Made by a program: the position numbers and the translations under genes
Part shown: piece by piece, positions 1 to 8,184 of the stretch
Layout of the letters: each line of letters starts with the position of its first letter
How positions within the stretch are numbered: position 1 is the first letter of the stretch
Source: an uncultured Microbacteriaceae bacterium
Lineage (GTDB): Bacteria; Actinomycetota; Actinomycetes; Actinomycetales; Microbacteriaceae
Direction of reading: 5' to 3'
Assembly: GCA_943914115.1 (NCBI GenBank)
Contig: CALUAU010000013.1
Coordinates: 1 to 24,014 of the forward strand
DNA: 24,014 nucleotides
Notes under the pieces: model-generated
What the model saw: the letters and a program-made list of their open reading frames with translations, nothing else
Databases searched by the model: none
What the model was told of the DNA's origin: nothing

Positions 1-38
1 GTTGTGGGTTCGGCCCCGCCGTATTGTTGTTTGAGCGG

Positions 39-2030
39 TCAGCGGTCACGAAAACGCGAGGGCTCGGGTGAGCTGAGCTGCTGCACCACAGTTTCGATCG
101 CCTGGGTCTCGGTTTGGGCTGGTTCGGGACGCGCGTGTGGCACGCGTGAGCCGAGCACTTGCGCCACTATGTTCATGGCAATCTGGTGGGGCGCAAGCCC
201 CGCATCGGCAAGAATCTCATCGCGGCTGGCGTGATCAATGAACTCGTCGGGCAGCCCAAGTTCGGTGACCGTGGCTTCAACCTCGGCGGCGCGTAGATCT
301 TGCCTGATGCGCGTGCCGATACCTCCGACCACAATGCCGTCCTCGATCGATACCACCAGTCGGTGGTGTCGAGCCAGCGCGATGACGCTTTCGGGCACCG
401 GAACCACCCAGCGGGGATCAATCACGGTGACGCCGATTCCCTGTTGTTCGACCAGGTTGGCGACTGCCAGGGCGAGTTTCGCCATCGGCCCAACCGCGAC
501 GATCAGCACATCCGGTCGACTGCCGCGTCGCAGCAGATCAACGCCGTCGACGAAGCGCAGTTCAGCCTCTATTTCGTCGCCAACTTTGCCCTTCGAATAC
601 CGCACCACGGTGGGCGCGTCTGCCACCGCAACTGCTTCGCGCAGCTCTTCCCGCAGACGAGTGGCGTCACGTGGTGCGGCGATGCGGATACCTGGCACCA
701 GCTGTAGTAGCGACAGGTCCCAAACGCCGTGGTGACTGGGGCCATCCGGGCCGGTCACACCGGCGCGGTCGAGTGCGAATGTCACCCCGGCCCGGTGCAG
801 CCCAACATCCATCAGCACCTGGTCAAGTGCCCGGTTCATAAATGTCGCATAGAGCGCCACCACCGGGTGGAGTCCCCCGAACGCCATACCGGCGGCCGAG
901 GTGACCGCGTGCTGTTCGGCAATTCCCACATCAAAAACGCGGTTGGGAAAAGCTTCTGCGAAGGGCGCAAGCCCGACCGGGCGAAGCATAGCCGCGGTCA
1001 CGGCCACGATATCGTCTCGTTCGGCCCCGAGTTTGACCATCTCGTCGCCGAAGACACCCGTCCACGACTGTCCCGACGATTCCGAAACCGGTTCGCCGGT
1101 GATCGGGTCAATTTGCCCCACTGCGTGAAACTGGTCGTTCTTGTCGCTGGTGGCCGGCTCGTAGCCGTGGCCTTTCTCGGTGATGGCGTGCACGATCACC
1201 GGTTTGCCATAGTCACGGGCCAATCGCAGTGCCTCTTCCATCGCCCGCTGATCGTGCCCGTCAATGGGTCCCAGGTATTTGATGTCGAGATCAGAATACA
1301 GCCCGGCAGTGTTCCCCAGCTGGGATGCAAACCCGTGCAGGGCGCCGCGAGTAGCGCGGAAGATACCGCGACCAAACTTACCGAACAGTCTCGAGAACAG
1401 GTTCTTCGACCTTGATTGCAGACTCGTGTAGACGCGGTCGGTGCGCACCCGGTTGAGAAAGCGCGCAATACCCCCGATTGTCGGGGCATAGGAGCGGCCA
1501 TTATCGTTCACGACGATCACCAGCCGTCGATCATTGTCGTCGGTGATATTGTTCAGCGCTTCCCACGTCATCCCGCCGGTGAGCGCACCGTCGCCCACCA
1601 CGGCGACAACCGTGCGGTCGTCCTGTCCCGAAGCTTTCCATGCACGTGAGATGCCATCGGCCCAGCTGAGCGAGCTCGAGGCGTGCGATGACTCAACGAC
1701 GTCATGCTCCGATTCGGAGCGCTGTGGATATCCGGCGATCCCGCCACGCTCACGCAGCTTCGAAAAGTCTTGTCGCCCCGTTAGCAGCTTATGCACATAC
1801 GACTGGTGACCGGTGTCGAAAATAATCGCGTCGCTTGGCGAGTCGAAGACGCGGTGGATGGCGAGCGTCAGTTCAACCACACCCAGGTTCGGGCCGAGAT
1901 GCCCGCCACTGCGCGACACGTTTTCAACCAGGAAGGTGCGGATCTCTTGGGCGAGCTCCTGCATCTGCTTCGAGTTGAGCTCCCGCAAATCTCGCGGGCT
2001 GTCGATGCGCGGAAGTAGCGAATCACTCAT
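39..2030 (-). CDS. dxs: 1-deoxy-D-xylulose-5-phosphate synthase
   Basis: Cytosolic thiamine-diphosphate enzyme that condenses pyruvate and glyceraldehyde 3-phosphate to DXP, the first step of the MEP isoprenoid pathway; DXP also feeds thiamine synthesis in many bacteria. The 663-residue product shows SGGHLGPNLG (41-50), the cofactor motif GDGALTGGMTWEALN (146-160) with a following VVNDN stretch (173-177), the VGIAEQHAVT segment (368-377) carrying the conserved glutamate E372, and the transketolase-type motif DRAGVTGPDGPSHHG (421-435). It is full length, with a roughly 35-residue proline/glutamine-rich C-terminal tail beyond the usual end. The ATG is preceded by GGAAGGAG about 8 nt upstream, which supports this start. 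It follows acnA on the same strand, but a strong hairpin lies between them, so it probably has its own promoter in the 159-bp gap. Identification is firm. Confidence 0.97.
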   Translation of the reverse strand: MSDSLLPRIDSPRDLRELNSKQMQELAQEIRTFLVENVSRSGGHLGPNLGVVELTLAIHRVFDSPSDAIIFDTGHQSYVHKLLTGRQDFSKLRERGGIAGYPQRSESEHDVVESSHASSSLSWADGISRAWKASGQDDRTVVAVVGDGALTGGMTWEALNNITDDNDRRLVIVVNDNGRSYAPTIGGIARFLNRVRTDRVYTSLQSRSKNLFSRLFGKFGRGIFRATRGALHGFASQLGNTAGLYSDLDIKYLGPIDGHDQRAMEEALRLARDYGKPVIVHAITEKGHGYEPATSDKNDQFHAVGQIDPITGEPVSESSGQSWTGVFGDEMVKLGAERDDIVAVTAAMLRPVGLAPFAEAFPNRVFDVGIAEQHAVTSAAGMAFGGLHPVVALYATFMNRALDQVLMDVGLHRAGVTFALDRAGVTGPDGPSHHGVWDLSLLQLVPGIRIAAPRDATRLREELREAVAVADAPTVVRYSKGKVGDEIEAELRFVDGVDLLRRGSRPDVLIVAVGPMAKLALAVANLVEQQGIGVTVIDPRWVVPVPESVIALARHHRLVVSIEDGIVVGGIGTRIRQDLRAAEVEATVTELGLPDEFIDHASRDEILADAGLAPHQIAMNIVAQVLGSRVPHARPEPAQTETQAIETVVQQLSSPEPSRFRDR

Positions 2031-2130
2031 GATGACGTCTCCTTCCTGCGGTGCTTACGCAACAAAAATACTCGCGAGCGACGCAACATCTTTGATGCGT
2101 GGTCGTCGCACGGCAAGAGTTCATTGTATG

Positions 2131-2167
2131 CGCAATGGGCGCAACCAATCTGGTTGCGCCCATTGCG
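2131..2167 (-). terminator. strong hairpin downstream of acnA, probable terminator
   Basis: A perfect 17-bp stem (2131-2147 pairs with 2151-2167) closed by a 3-nt ATC loop begins 23 bases past the acnA stop codon. No T tract follows on the minus strand, as is common for terminators in GC-rich actinobacteria. It separates acnA from dxs, which are codirectional. The structure is directly visible; its function as a terminator is inferred. Confidence 0.75.
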
Positions 2168-2189
2168 GCGTGCGACTGCGATAGTGTCG

Positions 2190-4898
2190 CTATTTTTGAA
2201 CTAGCGAACGCAGCACGTACTGCAGGATGCCACCGTTACGGTAGTAGTCGGCTTCACCGGGCGTGTCGATGCGCACTACTGCGTCGAACTCGACCGGTTC
2301 CTTACCCTCGGGTGAGTCGGCGGTGGGTGTTGCCACCACGCGCACCGTCTTCGGGGTCACGCCCTCGTTCAGCTGCGTGAGACCGCTGATCGCAAATTCC
2401 TCGGTGCCGTCAAGCCCCAGCGATTCAGCCGACTGCCCTTCGGGGAATTGCAGCGGCACAACACCCATCCCGATCAGGTTCGAGCGGTGAATACGCTCAA
2501 AACTTTCGGTGATTACGGCCTTGACGCCGAGCAGGCGGGTGCCCTTAGCGGCCCAGTCACGCGAAGAACCGGTTCCGTATTCCTTGCCTGCAAGCACCAC
2601 CAGCGGGGTGTTCTGGGCGGCATAGTTCTGGGCGGCATCGTAGATGAACGCCTGCGGCCCGCCGGCCTGAGTGAAGTCACGGGTATAGCCACCCTCGACA
2701 CCGTCCAGCAGCAGGTTCTTCAGGCGAATATTGCCGAACGTACCGCGAATCATCACCTCGTGGTTACCGCGGCGCGAACCGTACGAGTTGAAGTCTTTAC
2801 GTTCCACACCGTTGTCGGCCAGATAGCGACCTGCGGGCGAATCCGCCTTGATCGAACCTGCGGGCGAGATGTGGTCGGTGGTGGTCGAGTCGCCGAGTTT
2901 GGCGAGCACCCGGGCACCGGAAATGTCGGTAACCGGTGCGGGCTCGAGTGCCATGCCCTCGAAGTAGGGGGGCTTGCGCACATAGGTCGACTCTGCATCC
3001 CATTCGAAGGTGGCGCCGGTGGGAGTCGGCAGCGAACGCCAGCGCTCGTCACCCTCAAACACCGAACCGTACTCGCTGGTGTACATTTCGGTGTCGATTG
3101 CCGACTCAATGGTCTGCTGCACCTCGGCAGCGTCTGGCCAAATGTCACGCAGGTAGACGTCGTTGCCGTCGCGATCTTGACCGAGCGGTTCACTCTCGAA
3201 GTCGAAGTCCATCGTGCCGGCCAGCGCGTAAGCAACCACCAGCGGCGGCGAAGCCAGGTAGTTCATCTTCACGTCGGGGTTGATGCGACCTTCAAAGTTG
3301 CGGTTGCCCGAAAGCACCGCGGTAATGGCGAGGTCGTTCTCATTGATGGCATCCGAGATGGGTGCATCGAGCGGTCCCGAGTTACCGATACAGGTGGTGC
3401 AGCCGTAGCCGACGAGGTAGAAGCCGAGCTGATCGAGGTACTGCGTGAGCCCCGCTTTCTGGTAGTACTCGGTCACGACCTTCGATCCGGGAGCGAGGGT
3501 GGTTTTCACCCAGGGTTTACGCTGCAGCCCCTTTTCGGCAGCGTTACGCGCGAGCAGACCAGCAGCCATCATCACCGATGGGTTCGAGGTGTTGGTGCAC
3601 GAGGTGATCGCGGCGATGCCGACATGTCCGTGGTCGAGCACGAAAGTATCGTCGCCGTTGTTTACTTCAACAGGCTTCGAGGGGATACCGTCAACCTTGG
3701 CATCGTCGGTGAACTTCGGCAGGGTCTCGCGGAACACATCCTTGGCCTCGCTGAGCAGGATGCGGTCTTGCGGACGCGATGGGCCGGCGATCGAGGGCAC
3801 CACGGTCGACAGGTCAAGTTCGAGGTACTCCGAATAGTTGGGTTCGTTGGCAGGGTTGTGCCACAGGCCCTGTTCCTTGGCGTAGGCCTCGACCAGGCGC
3901 ACCTGAGCTTCGTCACGGCCTGTGAAACGCAGGTAGTTGAGCGTCTCATCATCGATCGGGAACATGGCCGCGGTCGACCCGAACTCGGGCGACATGTTGC
4001 CAATAGTGGCGCGGTTGGCAAGCGGCACCTGTGAAACGCCCTCACCGTAGAACTCAACGAACTTGCCCACCACACCGTGCTGGCGCAGCATGTCAGTGAT
4101 GGTGAGCACCACGTCGGTGGCGGTGACGCCCGATGGGATCGTACCGCTGAGTTTGAAGCCCACTACCTTGGGAATGAGCATTGAAACCGGCTGACCGAGC
4201 ATGGCGGCCTCAGCTTCGATACCACCAACGCCCCAGCCGAGCACACCGAGACCGTTGACCATAGTGGTGTGCGAGTCGGTGCCGACAAGGGTGTCGGGAT
4301 AGGCTTGGTTAACACCGTCTTTCTCGCGCACGAAGGTGACGCGCGCCAGGTACTCGATATTGACCTGGTGCACGATACCGGTGCCCGGCGGCACAACCTT
4401 GAAGTCATCGAATGCGGTCTGTCCCCAGCGCAAGAACTGGTACCGCTCACCATTGCGCTGGTATTCGATTTCGACGTTGCGTTCGAACGCGTCTGAGCTG
4501 CCGAAGAGTTCGGCGATCACCGAGTGGTCAATAACCAGTTCGGCCGGAGCAAGTGGGTTGATCACCTCGGGGTTACCGCCCAGATCGGCAACTGCCTCAC
4601 GCATGGTAGCCAGGTCGACGATGCAGGGAACGCCAGTGAAGTCCTGCATAACCACGCGAGCCGGAGTGAACTGAATCTCGGTGTTGGGCTCGGCCGAAGC
4701 GTCCCACTCGCCAAGCGCCTTAATCTGCTCGGCGGTGACGTTCGCGCCGTCTTCGGTGCGCAGCAGGTTTTCAAGCAGCACCTTGAGGCTGAAGGGCAGC
4801 TTGTCGTGACCGGCGACCTTGTCGATGCGATAGATCTCGTAATCGGTGCCGTCAACGTTGAGTACGTCTTTGGCACCGAAGGTGTTCACTGCACTCAT
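2190..4898 (-). CDS. acnA: aconitate hydratase
   Basis: TCA-cycle aconitase interconverting citrate and isocitrate through a [4Fe-4S] cluster. The 902-residue product has the AcnA/IRP1 type layout: cluster cysteines C434 (in TSCTNTSNPSV), C500 and C503 (in GYGCTTCIGNSGPL), the substrate-region motif GTDSHTTMVNGLG (206-218), and a C-terminal swivel domain with YGSRRGNHEVMIRGTF near residue 705 and KEYGTGSSRDWAAKG further on. Length matches the family. The ATG has AAGGAG 7 nt upstream. DUF3159 ends only 43 nt upstream, and in that gap sits an 18-bp palindrome (4922-4939), so the gene may read through from the dut cluster and also be controlled at its own operator. A hairpin ends the gene downstream. 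Confidence 0.97.
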   Translation of the reverse strand: MSAVNTFGAKDVLNVDGTDYEIYRIDKVAGHDKLPFSLKVLLENLLRTEDGANVTAEQIKALGEWDASAEPNTEIQFTPARVVMQDFTGVPCIVDLATMREAVADLGGNPEVINPLAPAELVIDHSVIAELFGSSDAFERNVEIEYQRNGERYQFLRWGQTAFDDFKVVPPGTGIVHQVNIEYLARVTFVREKDGVNQAYPDTLVGTDSHTTMVNGLGVLGWGVGGIEAEAAMLGQPVSMLIPKVVGFKLSGTIPSGVTATDVVLTITDMLRQHGVVGKFVEFYGEGVSQVPLANRATIGNMSPEFGSTAAMFPIDDETLNYLRFTGRDEAQVRLVEAYAKEQGLWHNPANEPNYSEYLELDLSTVVPSIAGPSRPQDRILLSEAKDVFRETLPKFTDDAKVDGIPSKPVEVNNGDDTFVLDHGHVGIAAITSCTNTSNPSVMMAAGLLARNAAEKGLQRKPWVKTTLAPGSKVVTEYYQKAGLTQYLDQLGFYLVGYGCTTCIGNSGPLDAPISDAINENDLAITAVLSGNRNFEGRINPDVKMNYLASPPLVVAYALAGTMDFDFESEPLGQDRDGNDVYLRDIWPDAAEVQQTIESAIDTEMYTSEYGSVFEGDERWRSLPTPTGATFEWDAESTYVRKPPYFEGMALEPAPVTDISGARVLAKLGDSTTTDHISPAGSIKADSPAGRYLADNGVERKDFNSYGSRRGNHEVMIRGTFGNIRLKNLLLDGVEGGYTRDFTQAGGPQAFIYDAAQNYAAQNTPLVVLAGKEYGTGSSRDWAAKGTRLLGVKAVITESFERIHRSNLIGMGVVPLQFPEGQSAESLGLDGTEEFAISGLTQLNEGVTPKTVRVVATPTADSPEGKEPVEFDAVVRIDTPGEADYYRNGGILQYVLRSLVQK

Positions 4899-4921
4899 GC
4901 GGATACTCCTTCGATCTCATT

Positions 4922-4939
4922 TATCTCGATATCAAGATA
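4922..4939. promoter_or_regulatory. 18-bp palindrome upstream of acnA, candidate operator
   Basis: TATCTCGATATCAAGATA matches its own reverse complement at 8 of 9 base pairs. It lies 24-41 bases upstream of the acnA start, between the DUF3159 stop and the acnA ribosome-binding site. A TAAGAT hexamer on the minus strand (4946-4941) abuts it and could be a -10 element, which would let a bound dimer block transcription. Size and symmetry suit a MarR-family dimer. TamR-type MarR regulators are known to control aconitase genes in Streptomyces, but the regulator here is not identified in the window. Confidence 0.5.
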
Positions 4940-4941
4940 TC

Positions 4942-5742
4942 TTACTTGGTGTTGATGTTGGCTGATGGGGTTTTTGCAGAATCAGCGACGCGGCGCGCAC
5001 ACACCCGCGCCAATATGACACTGAGAATGACGGCGAGCGCATACAGCGGCACACCCATGACGATGCGCGCAGTACCAAGCGCCTCAACCGCACCCGCCTG
5101 ATAGAGCGGCACCTGCACCAGCAGTCGAAGGACAAACACGCCCATCCACATGAGTGTTAGGCCGTGCATCCACAGCCGCTGCCGACGTGATCGACGCCAG
5201 TGTTCAAGTTCGGGCCACAGCAGCCCAACCACCACACCGGCAAGCGGCCAACCGAAAGCGATCGAGACCGCGAGCCCGACACTCCACAGCGCGTTAATCC
5301 ACAGACCGAGCACAAAATAGTCGACACCCTGACCGGTAACGATGGCGATGAAACCGCTCACGACCATCCCAAACAGGCCCGCAACCGCGCCACCAACCGG
5401 TTGCTTCAGCGCCAAGCGCACGATGATGGCCAGCACACCAAGCGCTGCCGGAACGGCAACGGCCAGGCTCAACTCACCGACGAACCGGAAAAGCAACACG
5501 AATGTCAGGCTCGGAACAATAGCCTCAACGATGCCGAACCAGCCGCCGAAGGTTTCGAGCACCTGTTTTCCGCTCAGTTCCCCCTCGGCGGCCCTTCCAA
5601 TGGCGCTGCCACGGGCCGCGTCAGTGAGTTTGTCGCGCAGCTCGTTGCGGCTTGCATCAGCCGTCGACTTCGACTCCGACTCAGTAGCGCCAGATTTTGG
5701 CGCAGTGGCTGCCGAGTCGAGCGGCTGCGGACCGGTCGACAC
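4942..5742 (-). CDS. DUF3159 family integral membrane protein
   Basis: Function unknown. The 266-residue product has a polar, Ser/Ala-rich N-terminal tail (1-65) and then hydrophobic segments at about 75-110, 116-136, 142-178, 190-212 and 225-248, giving roughly six to seven membrane passes with a basic loop HWRRSRRQR (181-189). This pattern and the actinobacterial dut/DUF3710 neighbourhood fit DUF3159. The start is GTG and overlaps the DUF3710 stop by one base in the sequence TAGTG, so the two genes are probably translationally coupled; a clear Shine-Dalgarno is absent. No catalytic residues can be proposed. It ends 43 nt before the acnA start codon. Confidence 0.85.
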   Translation of the reverse strand: MSTGPQPLDSAATAPKSGATESESKSTADASRNELRDKLTDAARGSAIGRAAEGELSGKQVLETFGGWFGIVEAIVPSLTFVLLFRFVGELSLAVAVPAALGVLAIIVRLALKQPVGGAVAGLFGMVVSGFIAIVTGQGVDYFVLGLWINALWSVGLAVSIAFGWPLAGVVVGLLWPELEHWRRSRRQRLWMHGLTLMWMGVFVLRLLVQVPLYQAGAVEALGTARIVMGVPLYALAVILSVILARVCARRVADSAKTPSANINTK

Positions 5743-6554
5743 TACCGTTCGCCACCGTTTTGTTGTTTGCGCAGTTGGTCGCGAACCTTCTGCTGCGCGC
5801 GCTTTTCGACCTGTTGCTCGGGGGTGAGCGCTGCGTCCTGCTGCGCATGAGCTGCGGCTTGCGCCGCGGCCATCTGCTGTGCCATCACTTCTGGCACCTT
5901 CAGTGGCAGCAGGTCACGCGGCGGCACCGGATGCGCGCCGCGCACCACGGTCAGGCCACGGAAGATCTCGTAGAGCTTTCGATGCGCCTCATCATCTACA
6001 GTTGCCTGCCCGGTGATCACCCCGCGCAGGAACCAGCGCGGCCCGTCCACCCCAATGAACTCAACTCGACGTTCGGGTTTCCCACCGGCAACCACCGGCA
6101 CCTTAGCGTATAGCGCAGTGCCCAGTTCGGTGTCGCGTTCGACAACTGTGCCGCCCTGTTTGCTGAGCTGTTCGACGAGCTGTTCGCGCACCGATGCCCA
6201 CAGCCCCGACGAGCGCGGGGCCGCAAAAGCTTGCACCTGCACGCTCGAGCCGGCGTGATCAAGTGCGATCGCTACCAGGCGCTTGGTCTGTTCTTGCACT
6301 TCGAGCCGTAGGCCGAGCCCCTCAACCATGGGAATCCGAAGCGATCCGAAGTCGATCACATTACCGACGTCCTGGTCATCATCTTCGTCAAAGGGGCCGT
6401 TTTCTTCACGGTCTTCGGGTGCCTCTTTGTCGCGAAGCAGTTCTTCTTCTTCTTCGAGTTCTTCGTCAACCTCGGTCGTGTCTTCATCTTCGATGACGAG
6501 ACGGTCGGCCTTTGCCGTAGGTTCTTCGCGCTTGAAGATGTCAAAAAGTCCCAT
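5742..6554 (-). CDS. DUF3710 domain protein
   Basis: Function unknown; a conserved actinobacterial protein usually found near dut. I start it at the ATG of MGLFDIFKREE, which has AGGAG 7 nt upstream, rather than at a GTG six codons earlier, giving 270 residues. Residues 22-62 are an extremely acidic, low-complexity stretch (including a run of Glu codons at 6441-6456), probably disordered. Residues 67-205 form the globular DUF3710 core, containing GSLRIPMVEGLGLRLEV (70-86) and GPRWFLRGVITG (171-182). The C-terminal 45 residues are Gln/Ala/Lys-rich and likely helical. It is 46 nt downstream of dut and overlaps DUF3159 by one base, so the three probably form one transcription unit. Confidence 0.88.
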   Translation of the reverse strand: MGLFDIFKREEPTAKADRLVIEDEDTTEVDEELEEEEELLRDKEAPEDREENGPFDEDDDQDVGNVIDFGSLRIPMVEGLGLRLEVQEQTKRLVAIALDHAGSSVQVQAFAAPRSSGLWASVREQLVEQLSKQGGTVVERDTELGTALYAKVPVVAGGKPERRVEFIGVDGPRWFLRGVITGQATVDDEAHRKLYEIFRGLTVVRGAHPVPPRDLLPLKVPEVMAQQMAAAQAAAHAQQDAALTPEQQVEKRAQQKVRDQLRKQQNGGER

Positions 6555-6600
6555 GAAACCTCTCCTGCACACTCACTGTGTCTAAACTACTCCGCCCCGG

Positions 6601-7041
6601 TTACGCGCGCTGCCCGTAACCGCTTGAGCCAAAACCAGATTCGCCGCGCACACCGCTTGGTAGCTGCGCCACTTCCCGGTAGGTAATGTGCGGAATGGGT
6701 AGCACCAGCAGTTGGGCAATTCGGTCGCCAGCAGCAATCTCATATGCCTCATCGCGGTCGGTATTGAGCAGACACACCTTGATTTCTCCGCGGTAACCGG
6801 CATCGATCACGCCCGGGGCATTCACGATGGTGATGCCGTGTTTTGCCGCCAATCCCGAACGCGGCGCCACCAGCCCAACTGTGCCGTCTGGCAGCGCGAC
6901 ACTCGTGCCGGTGGGCACCAGTGCGCGCTCCCCCGGCGCGAGTCGCAGCGAGATTGCCGACACCAGATCGGCCCCCGCATCGCCCGGATGCGCCTGAACC
7001 GGCCGAGGGCCAACAACGGGGATATCGAATGATTCGGTCAT
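6601..7041 (-). CDS. dut: deoxyuridine 5'-triphosphate nucleotidohydrolase (dUTPase)
   Basis: Homotrimeric dUTPase that hydrolyses dUTP to dUMP and pyrophosphate, keeping uracil out of DNA and supplying dUMP for thymidylate. All five family motifs are present in the 146-residue product: DAGADL (21-26), PRSGLA (60-65), GVIDAGYRGEIKV (77-89) with catalytic D80, GDRIAQL (105-111), and the C-terminal flexible arm RGESGFGSSG (132-141). Length is typical. The ATG has only a weak upstream AACCTCAAG, so initiation may be modest or close to the transcription start. It heads the dut > DUF3710 > DUF3159 cluster and diverges from DUF3093. Confidence 0.97.
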   Translation of the reverse strand: MTESFDIPVVGPRPVQAHPGDAGADLVSAISLRLAPGERALVPTGTSVALPDGTVGLVAPRSGLAAKHGITIVNAPGVIDAGYRGEIKVCLLNTDRDEAYEIAAGDRIAQLLVLPIPHITYREVAQLPSGVRGESGFGSSGYGQRA

Positions 7042-7096
7042 AGCTTGAGGTTACCGTGTCTGCCATGGCACGGCTTCGAGCGGCAGCCACCATTCA

Positions 7097-7112
7097 GCAT
7101 CCGCACGGATGC
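7097..7112. promoter_or_regulatory. inverted repeat in the dut/DUF3093 divergent region
   Basis: GCATCCG-CA-CGGATGC is a perfect 7-bp inverted repeat with a 2-bp spacer. It lies between the divergent starts of dut (7041) and DUF3093 (7132), so it could be an operator for either gene. No known regulator motif is recognised. The repeat is visible; the role is a guess. Confidence 0.25.
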
Positions 7113-7131
7113 AGCCACCGACAATAGGAGT

Positions 7132-7587
7132 GTGCGATTTCGAGAACGAGTAACCCCAACAGCTTTCACCTTTCTAGTGAGTGCATTGGTGATACCGGCG
7201 ATCCTTGTCGTGTTCTGGCCGATTAACGTCACCGTCGGAATTATCCTGGCAATCGCCTGCTATCTGGGGATCTGCCTCATGCTGTGGCTCTCGTCGCCAA
7301 TCATCGAGATCGACTCGACCACGCTGCGCGTCGGTTCGGCGCGAGTTCCACTTCGCTATGTCGGAGAGGTCACCGCTTATCTCGACCCCGGGCTCGCCCG
7401 CCTAGCAGCCGGCCCCGAACTGGATGCACGCGCCTGGATTTGCCTGCGCGGCTGGACGCCGCTTTCGGCACGGGTCGAGATTACCGACCCGCGCGACCCG
7501 GTGCTCTACTGGCTGTTCTCGACCCGCCGCCCCGCAGAGTTGCAGCGCGAACTCGAACGCGCGGCCAAAGCCGTGCAGCGGGGGTAG
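7132..7587 (+). CDS. DUF3093 family membrane protein
   Basis: Function unknown; small conserved actinobacterial membrane protein that typically neighbours dut. I start at GTG 7132, giving 151 residues beginning RFRERVTP after the initiator, because family members begin with a comparable short basic YRER-like segment before two membrane helices (here about 10-30 and 34-53). A soluble domain follows with SARVPLRYVGEVTAYLD and ITDPRDPVLYWLFSTRRP. An in-frame TTG at 7045 would add 29 residues unlike the family. The start is not certain: the only purine-rich stretch, AGGAG at 7126-7130, is a single base from the GTG, too close for normal initiation. It converges on DUF4193 across a palindromic terminator. 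Confidence 0.8.
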   Translation: MRFRERVTPTAFTFLVSALVIPAILVVFWPINVTVGIILAIACYLGICLMLWLSSPIIEIDSTTLRVGSARVPLRYVGEVTAYLDPGLARLAAGPELDARAWICLRGWTPLSARVEITDPRDPVLYWLFSTRRPAELQRELERAAKAVQRG

Positions 7588-7599
7588 CCACTACCACCC

Positions 7600-7621
7600 A
7601 CATCCGCTCGCGAGCGGATGT
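7600..7621. terminator. bidirectional hairpin between DUF3093 and DUF4193
   Basis: A perfect 22-bp palindrome (ACATCCGCTCG followed directly by its reverse complement) sits in the 54-bp gap between two convergent genes, 12 bases after the DUF3093 stop and 20 bases before the DUF4193 stop. As RNA it would fold into a 9-bp stem with a CGCG loop in either direction. No strong T run is present. Confidence 0.7.
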
Positions 7622-7641
7622 TTGCCGGTTGCGCAGCGCAT

Positions 7642-7938
7642 TTAGAAAGCGCAGTCGTTACAGATCGGGTTCCCCTCGGTCGATTGTGCTGACAGTTGTG
7701 AGCGGTGCTTGATCAGAAAACACTCCATGCAGGTGAACTCGTCGACCTGCGGCGGGATCACCACTGTCTCTAGCTCAACATCTGACAGGTCGGCGTCAGA
7801 GAGGTCGAAGCCGTGCACGCCATCGCCCTGATCGATGTCAACGTTGGGAGAGCTCGACTGCGGCACTCGCTCCTTGAGCGCCTCGATCGAGTCGTTATCT
7901 TCTTCGCCTTTGCGGGGCGCGTCGTAGTCGGTTGCCAT
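7642..7938 (-). CDS. DUF4193 family small zinc-ribbon-like protein
   Basis: Function unknown; short conserved actinobacterial protein. From the ATG of MATDYDAPRK the product is 98 residues. The N-terminal half is acidic and variable; the C-terminal part holds DEFTCMECFLIKHRSQL (67-83) and PICNDCAF (91-98), so C70, C73, C93 and C96 form two CxxC pairs that could bind one zinc ion. An earlier in-frame start 11 codons upstream is less likely because family proteins begin MATDYDAPR. Upstream GGATGG is a weak ribosome-binding site. It diverges from sepH across a 246-bp regulatory gap. The family is known from motif and position; no activity is assigned. Confidence 0.88.
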   Translation of the reverse strand: MATDYDAPRKGEEDNDSIEALKERVPQSSSPNVDIDQGDGVHGFDLSDADLSDVELETVVIPPQVDEFTCMECFLIKHRSQLSAQSTEGNPICNDCAF

Positions 7939-7991
7939 TACCATCCAAAGTTCGGTTACCCGGGAAATCATTCCCCCGTCGGCGCGCTATT

Positions 7992-8017
7992 TTGCACGAA
8001 CCTAAATGATTGTGCAA
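7992..8017. promoter_or_regulatory. inverted repeat in the DUF4193/sepH divergent region
   Basis: TTGCAC and GTGCAA, separated by 14 bases, form an inverted repeat with half-site centres 20 bp apart, about two helical turns. It lies in the 246-bp gap (7939-8184) between divergent DUF4193 and sepH. TTGCAC on the minus strand is 17 bp from CAAAAT, a weak possible promoter for DUF4193. A 10-bp palindrome CGGCGCGCCG lies at 8030-8039. No RNA gene is seen in the gap. Confidence 0.35.
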
Positions 8018-8184
8018 GTGCCGACACACGGCGCGCCGAACGAGAAACTCTCAAGTACTACTTCAACCTGATTCCAACGCGATTTTTCGGCGCGCTGCAG
8101 TCATGTCGCCATACCGTGCGCGCGAGGCGAGAACATCACTGCAGTGGCATCCGAATGGCTGCGGCTTGAGAACCAGGAGGCACA

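Noticed and set aside
1..38. A gene or terminator at the left edge
   Set aside because: The 38 bases beyond the dxs stop show neither a clear stem nor a codon-biased frame.
729..1415. Plus-strand open frame of 228 codons inside dxs
   Set aside because: It is antisense to conserved dxs motifs and has no family resemblance.
2448..4034. Long plus-strand open frame (528 codons) opposite acnA
   Set aside because: It lies wholly antisense to a clear aconitase, its translation has no recognisable domain, and such frames are expected opposite GC-rich genes with strong third-position bias.
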